Source: Phocaeicola sp. (GTDB lineage: Bacteria; Bacteroidota; Bacteroidia; Bacteroidales; Bacteroidaceae). Taken from it: 45,173 bases of DNA. How positions within the stretch are numbered: the first letter of the stretch is position 1; each line of letters starts with the position of its first letter. Below, piece by piece: positions 32,085 through 39,971 of the stretch. The notes below the pieces were generated by a model. That model had not been told where the DNA came from. It searched no databases and saw only the letters and a program-made list of their open reading frames with translations. The position numbers and the translations under genes are program-made. The stretch lies in NCBI GenBank assembly GCA_022764505.1, contig JALEQJ010000041.1, positions 1-45,173 on the forward strand, written 5' to 3'.

Positions 32085-33161
32085 ATGAAAAAGGTAAATA
32101 TTTTGCTCCTCTTGCTTGTGGGTATATGTCTTATAGTTATGAAAACCAATGCTATGCAAGTAAATAAAAATATGGGAGAGGACTTGAAAAATGTCAAAAT
32201 GAAAAAAGTCATTTATTTAGCTGGAGGCTGTTTCTGGGGAACTGAGCATTTTTTGAAGCAAATTCGAGGAGTGATAAATACCGAAGTCGGTTATGCTAAT
32301 GGAATAGGTGGTCGCCCGAGTTATCAAGTAGTATCGACCGGAAAGAATAAGTTTGTTGAAACAGTTAAAGTAGAATATGATGCTGAGCAGATCAGTCTGG
32401 AGAAAATTTTGGATCTGTTTTATGAAACTATAGAACCTACAAGTCTCAATAAACAGGGTAATGATGTCGGTATACAATATAGAACGGGCATTTACTATAC
32501 GGATAAGGCTGATGAATCTATTGTAAAAGCTTCAATAAATCGTCTTGCTGCCAAGTTTTCTCTTCCACTTGCTTTGGAGTATAAGCTTCTGGAAAATTAT
32601 TATCCGGCAGAAAAGTATCATCAAAATTATTTGGATAAGCATCCTAATGGATATTGCCATATTCCTCAAAAGTTATTTCAAATGGCAAAGACTGCGAATC
32701 CAGCTTCTTCAACAAAGAAATTCATTCGTCCAGATGATGCTGCTTTGAAGAAAAGATTGTCTTCTGTTCAGTATGAAGTTACCCACAATAATGCAACGGA
32801 GAAACCTTTTCATAATGAGTATTGGAATGAATTTCGAGAAGGTATTTATGTAGATATTATCACAGGAGAACCTCTTTTTGTCTCTATAGATAAATTTGAT
32901 TCCGGTTGTGGCTGGCCAAGCTTTTCCAAGCCAATAGATAAATCTCTTATAGTAGAAAAAACAGATCGTTCACACGGTATGGTTCGGACGGAGATACGTA
33001 GTAAAACAGGAGATTCTCATTTGGGACATGTTTTCAATGATGGTCCTGTAGATAAGGGTGGAATGAGGTATTGTGTCAATAGCGCGGCTTTGCGTTTTAT
33101 TCCCAAAGAAAAAATGAAAGAAGAAGGATATGAAAATTATATCTTCTTGCTAAATAAATAA
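32085..33161 (+). CDS. msrAB: Exported MsrA-MsrB fusion (methionine sulfoxide reductase)
   Basis: 358 aa. An N-terminal hydrophobic signal ([23 protein letters not shown]) places it outside the cytoplasm. The MsrA domain (about 41-190) has the catalytic Cys49 in [10 protein letters not shown] and a recycling Cys in NGYCHIPQ. The MsrB domain (about 220-350) has [18 protein letters not shown] and the catalytic Cys (about 330) in [12 protein letters not shown]. It lacks the two CXXC zinc motifs of many MsrB proteins. Together the domains reduce both S and R methionine sulfoxide. The electron donor is not evident, as no thioredoxin-like domain is fused. It is central to the sigma operon. Confidence 0.95.
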   Translation: MKKVNILLLLLVGICLIVMKTNAMQVNKNMGEDLKNVKMKKVIYLAGGCFWGTEHFLKQIRGVINTEVGYANGIGGRPSYQVVSTGKNKFVETVKVEYDAEQISLEKILDLFYETIEPTSLNKQGNDVGIQYRTGIYYTDKADESIVKASINRLAAKFSLPLALEYKLLENYYPAEKYHQNYLDKHPNGYCHIPQKLFQMAKTANPASSTKKFIRPDDAALKKRLSSVQYEVTHNNATEKPFHNEYWNEFREGIYVDIITGEPLFVSIDKFDSGCGWPSFSKPIDKSLIVEKTDRSHGMVRTEIRSKTGDSHLGHVFNDGPVDKGGMRYCVNSAALRFIPKEKMKEEGYENYIFLLNK

Positions 33162-33186
33162 TTATAAATATAATAACAGTTTGAAA

Positions 33187-34425
33187 ATGAAAAAGAAAAG
33201 TTTAAGAGCCAGTTTTTCGGCAATTGTCTTGATGAGTACGACATTATTTGTTTCTTGTCAGAAGAATGAAGAGATGAAAGCTCCGATGAAGAGCGATGTA
33301 CACACTTTTACAGTTGAGAATATTGTTACTCCCAAATTGTTTGTAGAGAGTGGTTCTTTCAAAGGAGTTGGCAGTGAAAAAGTAAATCTTCCTGTTATTC
33401 TACCAGGACAGAGTATTGATTTCAAATTTAAGGCTGGTAATGGGCAAGCATTGATGTTTGTTACTATGTATGGAAACTCCAAAGATTGGTTTTTTGCATC
33501 TGAACAGCCTGGAATAAAACTGTTTGATAAACAAGGGAAAGCTATGATAGGAGATGTGTCTTCTCAAGTAAAACTGTGGGATAATGGTACGAAAGATGAT
33601 CAGTCCGGAGCAAAAGAGTCTAAGCCTATTACAGAAGTTAAAGGTGTAGATGTATCCCGACTGATGCGTGCTGTGCTGGCGTACGAAGAAGCGACCTCAG
33701 AGTTTACGCTCTCTATTAAGAATATTTCAGGTGGTACCAAGAATGAGACTCCTTTCTCTCCTGGTGTTTGGGCTGTTTCTACATTTGATGGGAAAAAACT
33801 TCTTGCAGAAAAACCGTTCTTCTCTCCCGGAGAAAAATCTAATCCGGAAATTACAGATATTGCTCAAATGGGAAATATAGACAAGTTGAAAGCCAAGGTA
33901 GATTCAAATACCGGTATTATTACAGGAATATCTCCTGTACTTCTTGTAGTGTATCAAGGGGATAAGAATCCTATTTATGAATTAGGCAAGAAAGATTCGG
34001 GATTGGGATTGAAAGACTTGGCACAAAATGGGAACGCAAACAAATTAAAGGAAAGTTTGAAAAAAATGAAAGGTGTAAAGGGTATATATATAATAGGAAA
34101 TTCACCGATTGCTCCCGGACAAAAAGCTATGGGAGAATATAAAGCTGAAAAGGGTGATTTATTAGCCTATGCTACAATGTTCGGATTTTCAAATGACTGG
34201 TTTTATGCAAATGAGCAAAGTGTTTCCGCAGCTTTGAAAGGTGATATTACAAAGAAAACAGGGTTATTTGATTCAGGTACTGGAGTAGATCAATTCCCCG
34301 GAGCAGGAAACCGACAGGCTCTTTTCGGAGGAAAGTCTGCCGTAGAGAATAATGTAATAAGCAAGGTGGGAAATATATTCCCTGTTCCTGCTGTTGAAAA
34401 AGTATTGAAGATCACACTTAAGTAA
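33187..34425 (+). CDS. Lipoprotein with two Spondin_N-like repeats
   Basis: 412 aa from ATG 33187. Signal with lipobox: MKKKSLRASFSAIVLMSTTLFVSC. The first repeat (about 38-195) has LPGQSIDFKFKAGNGQALMFVTMYGNSKDWFFASEQPG and VKLWDNGTKDDQSG. The second (about 255-412) has IAPGQKAMGEYKAEKGDLLAYATMFGFSNDWFYANEQ and GLFDSGTGVDQFPGAGNRQALF, the spondin-domain signature (LFDAGTEVN.PG.G..QA). The ends SPGVWAVS and FTLSIKNIS also repeat. It is anchored to a membrane facing the periplasm or surface. The role is unknown, perhaps a Met-rich or redox target of MsrAB, though methionine is not strikingly enriched. Last gene of the sigma operon. Confidence 0.82.
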   Translation: MKKKSLRASFSAIVLMSTTLFVSCQKNEEMKAPMKSDVHTFTVENIVTPKLFVESGSFKGVGSEKVNLPVILPGQSIDFKFKAGNGQALMFVTMYGNSKDWFFASEQPGIKLFDKQGKAMIGDVSSQVKLWDNGTKDDQSGAKESKPITEVKGVDVSRLMRAVLAYEEATSEFTLSIKNISGGTKNETPFSPGVWAVSTFDGKKLLAEKPFFSPGEKSNPEITDIAQMGNIDKLKAKVDSNTGIITGISPVLLVVYQGDKNPIYELGKKDSGLGLKDLAQNGNANKLKESLKKMKGVKGIYIIGNSPIAPGQKAMGEYKAEKGDLLAYATMFGFSNDWFYANEQSVSAALKGDITKKTGLFDSGTGVDQFPGAGNRQALFGGKSAVENNVISKVGNIFPVPAVEKVLKITLK

Positions 34426-34535
34426 AAGCTTTATCTCAATCAAGAAGAATAAATTGTTTTGAGTAGGGTATATTGTCTTATTATGACATCGTAATTTAGT
34501 TATAGATATATATTTGAATTATTTGTAGACTGGAG

Positions 34536-34580
34536 ACCACTTGCCTCTTATATATAAGAGACGTAAGTGGTTTCTGTTTT
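34536..34580 (+). terminator. Terminator of the sigma-msrAB-spondin operon
   Basis: ACCACTT (34536-34542) pairs with AAGTGGT (34565-34571), with an inner stem CTCTTA/TAAGAG, followed by TTTCTGTTTT. Confidence 0.75.
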
Positions 34581-34697
34581 ATAGAGACATTTCATTGCTT
34601 TTCTTAATAGTTTATATTGTTCTTTTCATCATCGGTCATATATCTCCTTCTAAGGAAAAAGCTTGCTACAATTCTGCCTCGTAGAGGCGTTGATAGC

Positions 34698-34733
34698 AAG
34701 CCTTGCTATCACGATAAGATATGCTTCGTATTA
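34698..34733 (+). repeat. Dispersed repeat module (partner of 5621-5680)
   Basis: Positions 34698-34729 match the reverse complement of 5621-5652 at 27 of 32 bases, with the first 28 differing at only two. The GATAAGATATGCT part also matches a second copy at the other locus (5668-5680, minus). Confidence 0.7.
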
Positions 34734-34776
34734 TGATAAGATCATACGCTATCAGCGTAACAAACATATGCTATGG

Positions 34777-34870
34777 AATCATCATGAATAGGTATAGCAT
34801 AGATACTTTTCCTATTTGTGGATAGGAGTAAGTTTCTGTAAAATCATCATAAATAGGGATTGTATAGATA
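34777..34870 (+). repeat. Pair of 29-bp direct repeats
   Basis: Copies at 34777-34805 and 34842-34870 begin AATCATCAT and end ATAGATA, identical at 25 of 29 positions, spaced 65 nt start-to-start. The second overlaps the -33 region of the operon promoter. Confidence 0.65.
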
Positions 34871-34890
34871 GTACGATGCCCATAATTTTG
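34860..34890 (+). promoter_or_regulatory. Promoter of the LRR-calycin-TonB-HmuY operon
   Basis: -33 TTG (34860-34862), 20 nt, -7 TAATTTTG (34883-34890), with transcription about 20 nt before the ATG at 34915. The -33 lies inside a 29-bp direct repeat, a plausible place for a regulator such as an iron/heme repressor. Confidence 0.65.
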
Positions 34891-34914
34891 CTGATAGTTA
34901 TAAATCTAAAAAAA

Positions 34915-36312
34915 ATGAAAATGAAAAGAATTATTTTACCTCTCATAGCACTTTGTGTTTTGGGATTTAGTTCGTGTAGCAAAGACGATAGCTTTTCTTA
35001 CAGCTCTACAGCGTTACAGAATATGGAGCTGATGAATGTCTTAAAGTCCAAAGGTTTTACCTTTAATCAAGAAGGAAAATTGGAGTTGAATAATATAGCT
35101 ACCTCCACCATATCTCTTGACCTTAGTGGTACGAAACTCACAGACCTCACAGGACTGGATATTCTTCCCAATCTCAAAGAGGTAAAGCTCTCCGACAATG
35201 GTTATGGACCTATTTTTGATTTCGCGAAGTTACCTGCGCAAATCACAAGTGTAGACCTTACAGGGAATAATATCTACGACTTTGAAGGATTGGTAGATGT
35301 GAAAGTGGAGAACGAAGAAAGAAAAACCACCATTCTTCACAAGCTAAGCAAACTTTATCTTCCTGTTACTGCCAAATATAATATAGAAGACCTATTGCCT
35401 TTCTACGAAGCCAAAGAAAAGGACGTTGATATGCAAATGGCAGATGCTACCGGAAAAATGCAACCATATAACACGATAAGAGAAATCCCCGATCCCGCAT
35501 TTCATAGTTACTTGAAAGGTCTTTATCCAAGTATGTTTATAGATGACTCTCATTTGGATTTTTCTAAGCACTTAACACTTGCTGAAACAGGACAAAACAT
35601 TATGATGTTTTATGGTTATGAAGATATAAAATCTTTTGAGGGGATTGAGTACATTATCAATAATCCTTTTTTGGGAAGTATGAGTGTACTTTTAGGAGAT
35701 CTTGAAAACATCACTGTTACAGATGCTCCTTTGATGCCGAGAGAGAATATCAGAGGTTTAGGAATATCAGAGATTGATTTCAAGGGAGGTGTCTATTTGT
35801 CCAAAGCGACCAGTCTGGGCGCATTGTCTATCTCTCATTGCTCTAACCTGAAAGTGCTTGACTTGTCCAAAACAAAGATTTGCAACCAAGAAATTAAAGA
35901 TTTCGATGTAATGTTTTCTAATGTGTTAGACTTGCATCATTGTTCTCATTTGGAAGAGATTATTTTCCCTAATCCCGGTACTGATTGTATGGCTGGAATT
36001 ATATTAGAAGATCTGCCTAAACTGAAGAAAATAGATTTGAGTAGAATCACTGCTATAGATTATTTGTACTTATTCTTAGGTGATACAGAGGTCGTTTACC
36101 CTCAACTGAAAAACTACTTCAGCAATGGTCAAAGAAAGAAACTTGAATTAACTACCGACAGAGAAAAAGTTAATATAAGTATTTCTCAAAAAATATTTGA
36201 AACTAAAGCATTTAGAGATTTTATAAGAAAATACGGAAAGTATTGTGATGATGAATATAGTTCAAATCAAAAGTTTGGAGCAGTATCGTGGTTGTCGCTT
36301 TTAGAAGAATAA
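34915..36312 (+). CDS. Leucine-rich-repeat-type lipoprotein
   Basis: 465 aa from ATG 34915 (a second ATG at 34921 is equally good). Signal with lipobox MKMKRIILPLIALCVLGFSSC. Early leucine-rich units are recognisable: TISLDLSGTKLTDLTGLDILPNLKEVKLSDN, then ITSVDLTGNNIYDFEGLVDV. Later units are more degenerate (NLKVLDLSKTKI, KLKKIDLSRITAI). It resembles surface leucine-rich lipoproteins of Bacteroidales that bind host or partner proteins. It is anchored in the outer membrane, first gene of the operon leading to a TonB receptor and HmuY-like protein, hence possibly a capture protein for a host heme-carrier or glycoprotein. Confidence 0.8.
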   Translation: MKMKRIILPLIALCVLGFSSCSKDDSFSYSSTALQNMELMNVLKSKGFTFNQEGKLELNNIATSTISLDLSGTKLTDLTGLDILPNLKEVKLSDNGYGPIFDFAKLPAQITSVDLTGNNIYDFEGLVDVKVENEERKTTILHKLSKLYLPVTAKYNIEDLLPFYEAKEKDVDMQMADATGKMQPYNTIREIPDPAFHSYLKGLYPSMFIDDSHLDFSKHLTLAETGQNIMMFYGYEDIKSFEGIEYIINNPFLGSMSVLLGDLENITVTDAPLMPRENIRGLGISEIDFKGGVYLSKATSLGALSISHCSNLKVLDLSKTKICNQEIKDFDVMFSNVLDLHHCSHLEEIIFPNPGTDCMAGIILEDLPKLKKIDLSRITAIDYLYLFLGDTEVVYPQLKNYFSNGQRKKLELTTDREKVNISISQKIFETKAFRDFIRKYGKYCDDEYSSNQKFGAVSWLSLLEE

Positions 36313-36344
36313 GTTATTGACAGTATTAAATTCTTTACGCTAAG

Positions 36345-36800
36345 ATGATGAAACGGATATTATTTATAGCCATTATGATTTTCAGTGTGGCTCTGACAAT
36401 TTCTGCACAACAAGCCGTAAATGGAGATTATGCAGGTAAATTCACACGTATCTATATGAATGGAGAGAAGTCTGTACCTACGGAAAGTATTTTTACGGTA
36501 GTTTCTCAGACAAAATCACTGATTACTATGAAAATAGCTCCTTTCAAAATAGGAAAAATGCCGGGAACTGTGGAAGTAACAGCAGAAAACATAGTGCTCA
36601 ATTCAGATGGTACTTTCAATCAAGTTGTTGCTAATGGCATCAAAATGGAGATAAAGGGCTTTATGAAAGCAGAGTATAATGCCATAGTAACCGGTACATT
36701 GATAAACAATGTCTTGACTTATACCATTACCAGTCGTGATGCTTCTTTTATGGGGAAACCATTTTCTGCTATCGTAGGATTTAAGGGAATGAAGGAGTAA
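36345..36800 (+). CDS. Small exported calycin-like protein
   Basis: 151 aa, signal peptide MMKRILFIAIMIFSVALTISAQQ (a second ATG at 36348 is also possible). The body looks like the Bacteroidales calycin-like (lipocalin-type) domain: NGDYAGKFTRIYMN..., then MKIAPFKIGKMPGTVEV and YTITSRDASFMGKPFSAIVGFKG. The segment F-x-I-G-K-MP is shared with the next protein. Lipocalin-like folds bind small hydrophobic ligands; heme is a possible ligand given the operon, but nothing in the sequence proves it. It starts 32 nt after the leucine-rich lipoprotein. Confidence 0.75.
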   Translation: MMKRILFIAIMIFSVALTISAQQAVNGDYAGKFTRIYMNGEKSVPTESIFTVVSQTKSLITMKIAPFKIGKMPGTVEVTAENIVLNSDGTFNQVVANGIKMEIKGFMKAEYNAIVTGTLINNVLTYTITSRDASFMGKPFSAIVGFKGMKE

Positions 36801-36829
36801 CCCCGATAGATATTATGTAGAGATAAAAA

Positions 36830-36884
36830 GAGAATGTGCTTATGTATGACACTTGTTTATGAGTGGCGTATGTTGCACATTCTC
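36830..36884 (+). promoter_or_regulatory. Intra-operon hairpin
   Basis: A perfect 10-bp inverted repeat GAGAATGTGC (36830-36839)/GCACATTCTC (36875-36884) with an inner CACT/AGTG stem. No T-run, so more likely an mRNA stability or pausing element than a terminator. Confidence 0.45.
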
Positions 36885-36922
36885 CTTCCCATAAATACAG
36901 AAACCGTAATAGAATAGATCGT

Positions 36923-37549
36923 ATGAAACAGATGAAGTTTTTATTGATATTCGCAGTTCTTTTCTTTTTTGCATCTTGTTCTTCCGATGAGAACTTAGAA
37001 AAGAAGGAAACTGCCGAAACTTTGGTTACAGAAGCGAAGAGCTTTTTGAATGGTGATTTTGTACTTAGTACACACGCTACTATGAGTGGCGTAAACAAAA
37101 CCTTATTGCCACAAGGTTGCCCTACAAAATTCAATTTTAGTTGGAGTAAAACAGACAAACATAGCTTCACGATAAAGTTGAACAATTTCACCGTCGGGAA
37201 TATGCCGTTTATTATCACTTTCGCTTGCGATGTGCAAATTATGCAACTTAATTCTTGGGAAAAGAATGAATACAAAGGAAAAGGTTGGATAAAATTCAAA
37301 GGCGAAGATGGGTATGTGGTAGCCGATGAAGAAGGGCAAGGCAATACTACGGCAAAAGGCAGTATGGTAAAAGGCTATTACAACGTGAAAACACACGAAA
37401 TAAATTTCATCATAGATTACAATATGATGAATGTACGTTCAGAATGTTTCTTGCAGGTTATAGACAAAAACCGTATAAAGAACTACGATGTAGAGTTTAA
37501 GAAGTACGAAGAAGACCTTGCTGCCTATAAGAAAGAACATGGCTTATAA
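36923..37549 (+). CDS. Lipoprotein with calycin-like domain (second of the pair)
   Basis: 208 aa from ATG 36923, which gives the lipobox MKQMKFLLIFAVLFFFASC; the longer frame starts inside the hairpin region and has no signal. The mature part has FTIKLNNFTVGNMPFIITFACDVQIM, paralleling MKIAPFKIGKMPGTVEVTAENIVL of the previous protein, so both appear to be the same fold. Two Cys and a Lys/Glu-rich C-terminal helix (KKYEEDLAAYKKEHGL) follow. It is anchored to the envelope; the ligand is unknown. It lies between the small calycin-like gene and the TonB receptor. Confidence 0.75.
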   Translation: MKQMKFLLIFAVLFFFASCSSDENLEKKETAETLVTEAKSFLNGDFVLSTHATMSGVNKTLLPQGCPTKFNFSWSKTDKHSFTIKLNNFTVGNMPFIITFACDVQIMQLNSWEKNEYKGKGWIKFKGEDGYVVADEEGQGNTTAKGSMVKGYYNVKTHEINFIIDYNMMNVRSECFLQVIDKNRIKNYDVEFKKYEEDLAAYKKEHGL

Positions 37550-37560
37550 GAAAGCAATTT

Positions 37561-37600
37561 GAAAGGGAGGTGGAAAAATCGTAGCTCCACTTCCTTTCTT
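37561..37600 (+). terminator. Attenuator-like hairpin before the TonB receptor
   Basis: GAAAGGGAGGTGGA (37561-37574) pairs with TCCACTTCCTTTC (37586-37598) with one bulged G, followed by TT. It could partially terminate and reduce TonB receptor expression relative to the lipoproteins. Confidence 0.5.
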
Positions 37601-37616
37601 TGAACTTAAAAAGAAT

Positions 37617-39971
37617 ATGCAGAAGAAGTATATAATCTTATTTCTATCCTTCCTGTTTTTTTCTATACATCTTTCTGCACAGCGAAAGGTGAAAATCACA
37701 GTTTTGGAAAAAGGCACACAGCAACCCCTAATGGGTGCATATATCAGTCTGTCTACTCATAAAGAACTGACAGATGCACAAGTGGCTGTTACAGATGTAG
37801 AGGGCAAAGCGGTATTCCGATTGGAAAAAGGGAACACTCAATATTATTATAAGGTAAGTTTGGTAGGTTTTGTTCAAACTGCAGGAACAATTTCCCCTTC
37901 GGAAAAAGAGCTTTATGTGCTGTTGAACGAAGATGTGATGCAGCTGAATAGCGTGGTGGTAACAGGCTCTAAAACGGAAAGACCTGTAAAAATATCTCCT
38001 ATCACGACACAGGTATTGGGAGGCAAAGCACTTGTGGACGCCGGTTATTGCGATTTACAGCATGCTTTGCAACAAGAAACTCCGGGACTGAATATACAGA
38101 AAGTGGGCTTTGGCAACGAAATATCTATGCAGGGATTAGATGCACGTCATGTGTTATTCTTGCAAGATGGGGAACGTATGACAGGAGATATGGCCGGCAA
38201 TCTTGATTACGAACGTTTTAACCTGCATGCTATTGATCGTGTGGAAATAGTGAAAGGTGCCAGCAGTACACTTTATGGTAGTCGTGCATCGGGGGCAGTT
38301 ATAAACCTTATATCCAAAAAGACCATAAAACCATTGGATATACAAGCGGGAGTGAGATGGGCGCAAATGAACGAACGAAACTATAAGCATCCACAGCCCA
38401 AAGACTTTCTTTATATGTTTGAGAAAAACAGCGATCGTCCCAACTTACAAGCATGGGTATCGGCTGGTATGAAACAAGGGGCATTCACTTCGCAGACAGA
38501 CGTGTGGTACAGTGAAAGTGATGCTTTTTATATGTACCAATCGGAAAACGATAAAAAGATGTACACCAAAGAAGCCAATCCTTTTTTACCTCATGACATA
38601 CAGCTGACGAGCGTGGCTTCACGTCCGCCTATGGGCATAGAGGGAACGGAACACATCTCTGTGGCTCAAAAATGCTATTATGAACCAAACGAAAATCTTT
38701 CTTTGCAAGCGTATGGTTCTATGTTCTTCATGAATTCGTATGATATGATACAAGATATGGCATTTTCTCAAAGTCGTGATTTTATGGCAGGTTTGAAAGC
38801 ACATTACAAGATAAAAGATTGGCTCACGGTAAATTTGAGCTTGCATGGCGATTTCTATGATCGTTTCAAACGACATGAGCGTATAGATCACAGAAAAAAA
38901 GTCTATAAAAGCAGAATTCTTGAACCTCGTCTTACATTGACGAGTCATTATTTCAAAGGGCATAGTATGATACTCGGTGTGGAGCATACGACAGATGATC
39001 TCACAAGTGATCGTTTTGTAAATCGTAAAATGACCACACGTTCGCTTCATGAAACAGAATACTTTGCACAAGATGAATGGACGGTGAATGAACGCTTGAT
39101 ACTTTCTGCCGGTGTACGTACAAATTTCTCTAAGGCATTCGGCTTTATGTGGATGCCAAAATTGGCTGTAAAATATTCGCCGGATAATAAATGGGCTATT
39201 CGTGCCAACTATTCAATGGGTTATCGTGCGCCAAGCATTAAGGAATTGTTTTTCAATTGGGATCACTTGGGCATGTTCCAAATAAGAGGGAGCGAAGAGT
39301 TAAGACCCGAAAAAAACGATTATTTCTCTATTGGTACGGAATACAGTACAGATCGTTTCTTTATCAATGTAAATGCTTATGGTAATTTCTTTCGGAAAAA
39401 AATAGAAGGAGTGTGGCGTATCTATGATATGCAGTACAACTTTGAATATATGAACTTGAAAAGCCAACGTATGTTGGGGGTAGAGGCTATCTTGAAATGG
39501 CGCATAACAGACAACTTAACACTCAATGGTACATATAGCTATGTCAATGTGAGTAAGCAAAAGGGCATACAAGTCAATACTACATCGCCTCATGCGGCTA
39601 CGGGTAGTATTGACTATACACTTAATCGTCCCAAGTACAGACTGAAAACCATCTTTAGTGCCTCACTGATGGGTGAGAAAAACTTTGATGTACAGGATCG
39701 GGTATGGGTAGAAGAACATCAGAGAAGTTACGATGCTTATTTCCGTTGTACACTGCCTACGTACGTCCTCTGTAATCTCGCTGTGGTACAAACTTTTTAC
39801 AATAAGGTAAAGCTAACGGTAGGTATGAATAATTTGTTCAATTATGTGCCGCATACCTTAGGTTCCGGCATAACCTTATTCAATGTACCGGCTACTTGTG
39901 GAGCAAGAGGATATGTACAGTTGGAGTTCTTGATAGACGATATTGTAAAATCATTAAAACGAAAGAAATGA
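37617..39971 (+). CDS. TonB-dependent outer-membrane receptor
   Basis: 784 aa, signal peptide MQKKYIILFLSFLFFSIHLSAQ. A carboxypeptidase-regulatory-like domain (about 25-105) leads to VVVTGSKTERPVK (TonB-box-like plug entry), a plug with GLDARHVLFLQDGERMTGD and ERVEIVKGASSTLYGSRASGAVINLISKK, and a 22-strand barrel (about 240-784), ending in a hydrophobic strand. The plug is of the heme/siderophore-receptor type, not SusC. The next gene is a HmuY-like lipoprotein overlapping by 4 nt, so the pair is an analogue of HmuR-HmuY. The specific ligand is not proven. Confidence 0.9.
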   Translation: MQKKYIILFLSFLFFSIHLSAQRKVKITVLEKGTQQPLMGAYISLSTHKELTDAQVAVTDVEGKAVFRLEKGNTQYYYKVSLVGFVQTAGTISPSEKELYVLLNEDVMQLNSVVVTGSKTERPVKISPITTQVLGGKALVDAGYCDLQHALQQETPGLNIQKVGFGNEISMQGLDARHVLFLQDGERMTGDMAGNLDYERFNLHAIDRVEIVKGASSTLYGSRASGAVINLISKKTIKPLDIQAGVRWAQMNERNYKHPQPKDFLYMFEKNSDRPNLQAWVSAGMKQGAFTSQTDVWYSESDAFYMYQSENDKKMYTKEANPFLPHDIQLTSVASRPPMGIEGTEHISVAQKCYYEPNENLSLQAYGSMFFMNSYDMIQDMAFSQSRDFMAGLKAHYKIKDWLTVNLSLHGDFYDRFKRHERIDHRKKVYKSRILEPRLTLTSHYFKGHSMILGVEHTTDDLTSDRFVNRKMTTRSLHETEYFAQDEWTVNERLILSAGVRTNFSKAFGFMWMPKLAVKYSPDNKWAIRANYSMGYRAPSIKELFFNWDHLGMFQIRGSEELRPEKNDYFSIGTEYSTDRFFINVNAYGNFFRKKIEGVWRIYDMQYNFEYMNLKSQRMLGVEAILKWRITDNLTLNGTYSYVNVSKQKGIQVNTTSPHAATGSIDYTLNRPKYRLKTIFSASLMGEKNFDVQDRVWVEEHQRSYDAYFRCTLPTYVLCNLAVVQTFYNKVKLTVGMNNLFNYVPHTLGSGITLFNVPATCGARGYVQLEFLIDDIVKSLKRKK

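Larger units (their letters stand above)
34426..34914. other. Structured intergenic region before the LRR-HmuY operon
   Basis: After the terminator the DNA carries a series of hairpins: GCTTGCTA (34661-34668)/TAGCAAGC (34694-34701) enclosing GCCTC/GAGGC, and TACGCT/AGCGTA near 34745. It has the dispersed module shared with 5.6 kb (34698-34733) and two 29-bp direct repeats (34777-34805 and 34842-34870; 25 of 29 bases identical), then the operon promoter. No gene is supported. Confidence 0.6.

Noticed and set aside
28031-34810. Repeated GCATAGATAC near gene starts at 28032, 29639 and 34797.
   Set aside because: One copy contains a stop codon of the permease; a 10-mer this AT-rich recurs by chance and no promoter spacing is shared.
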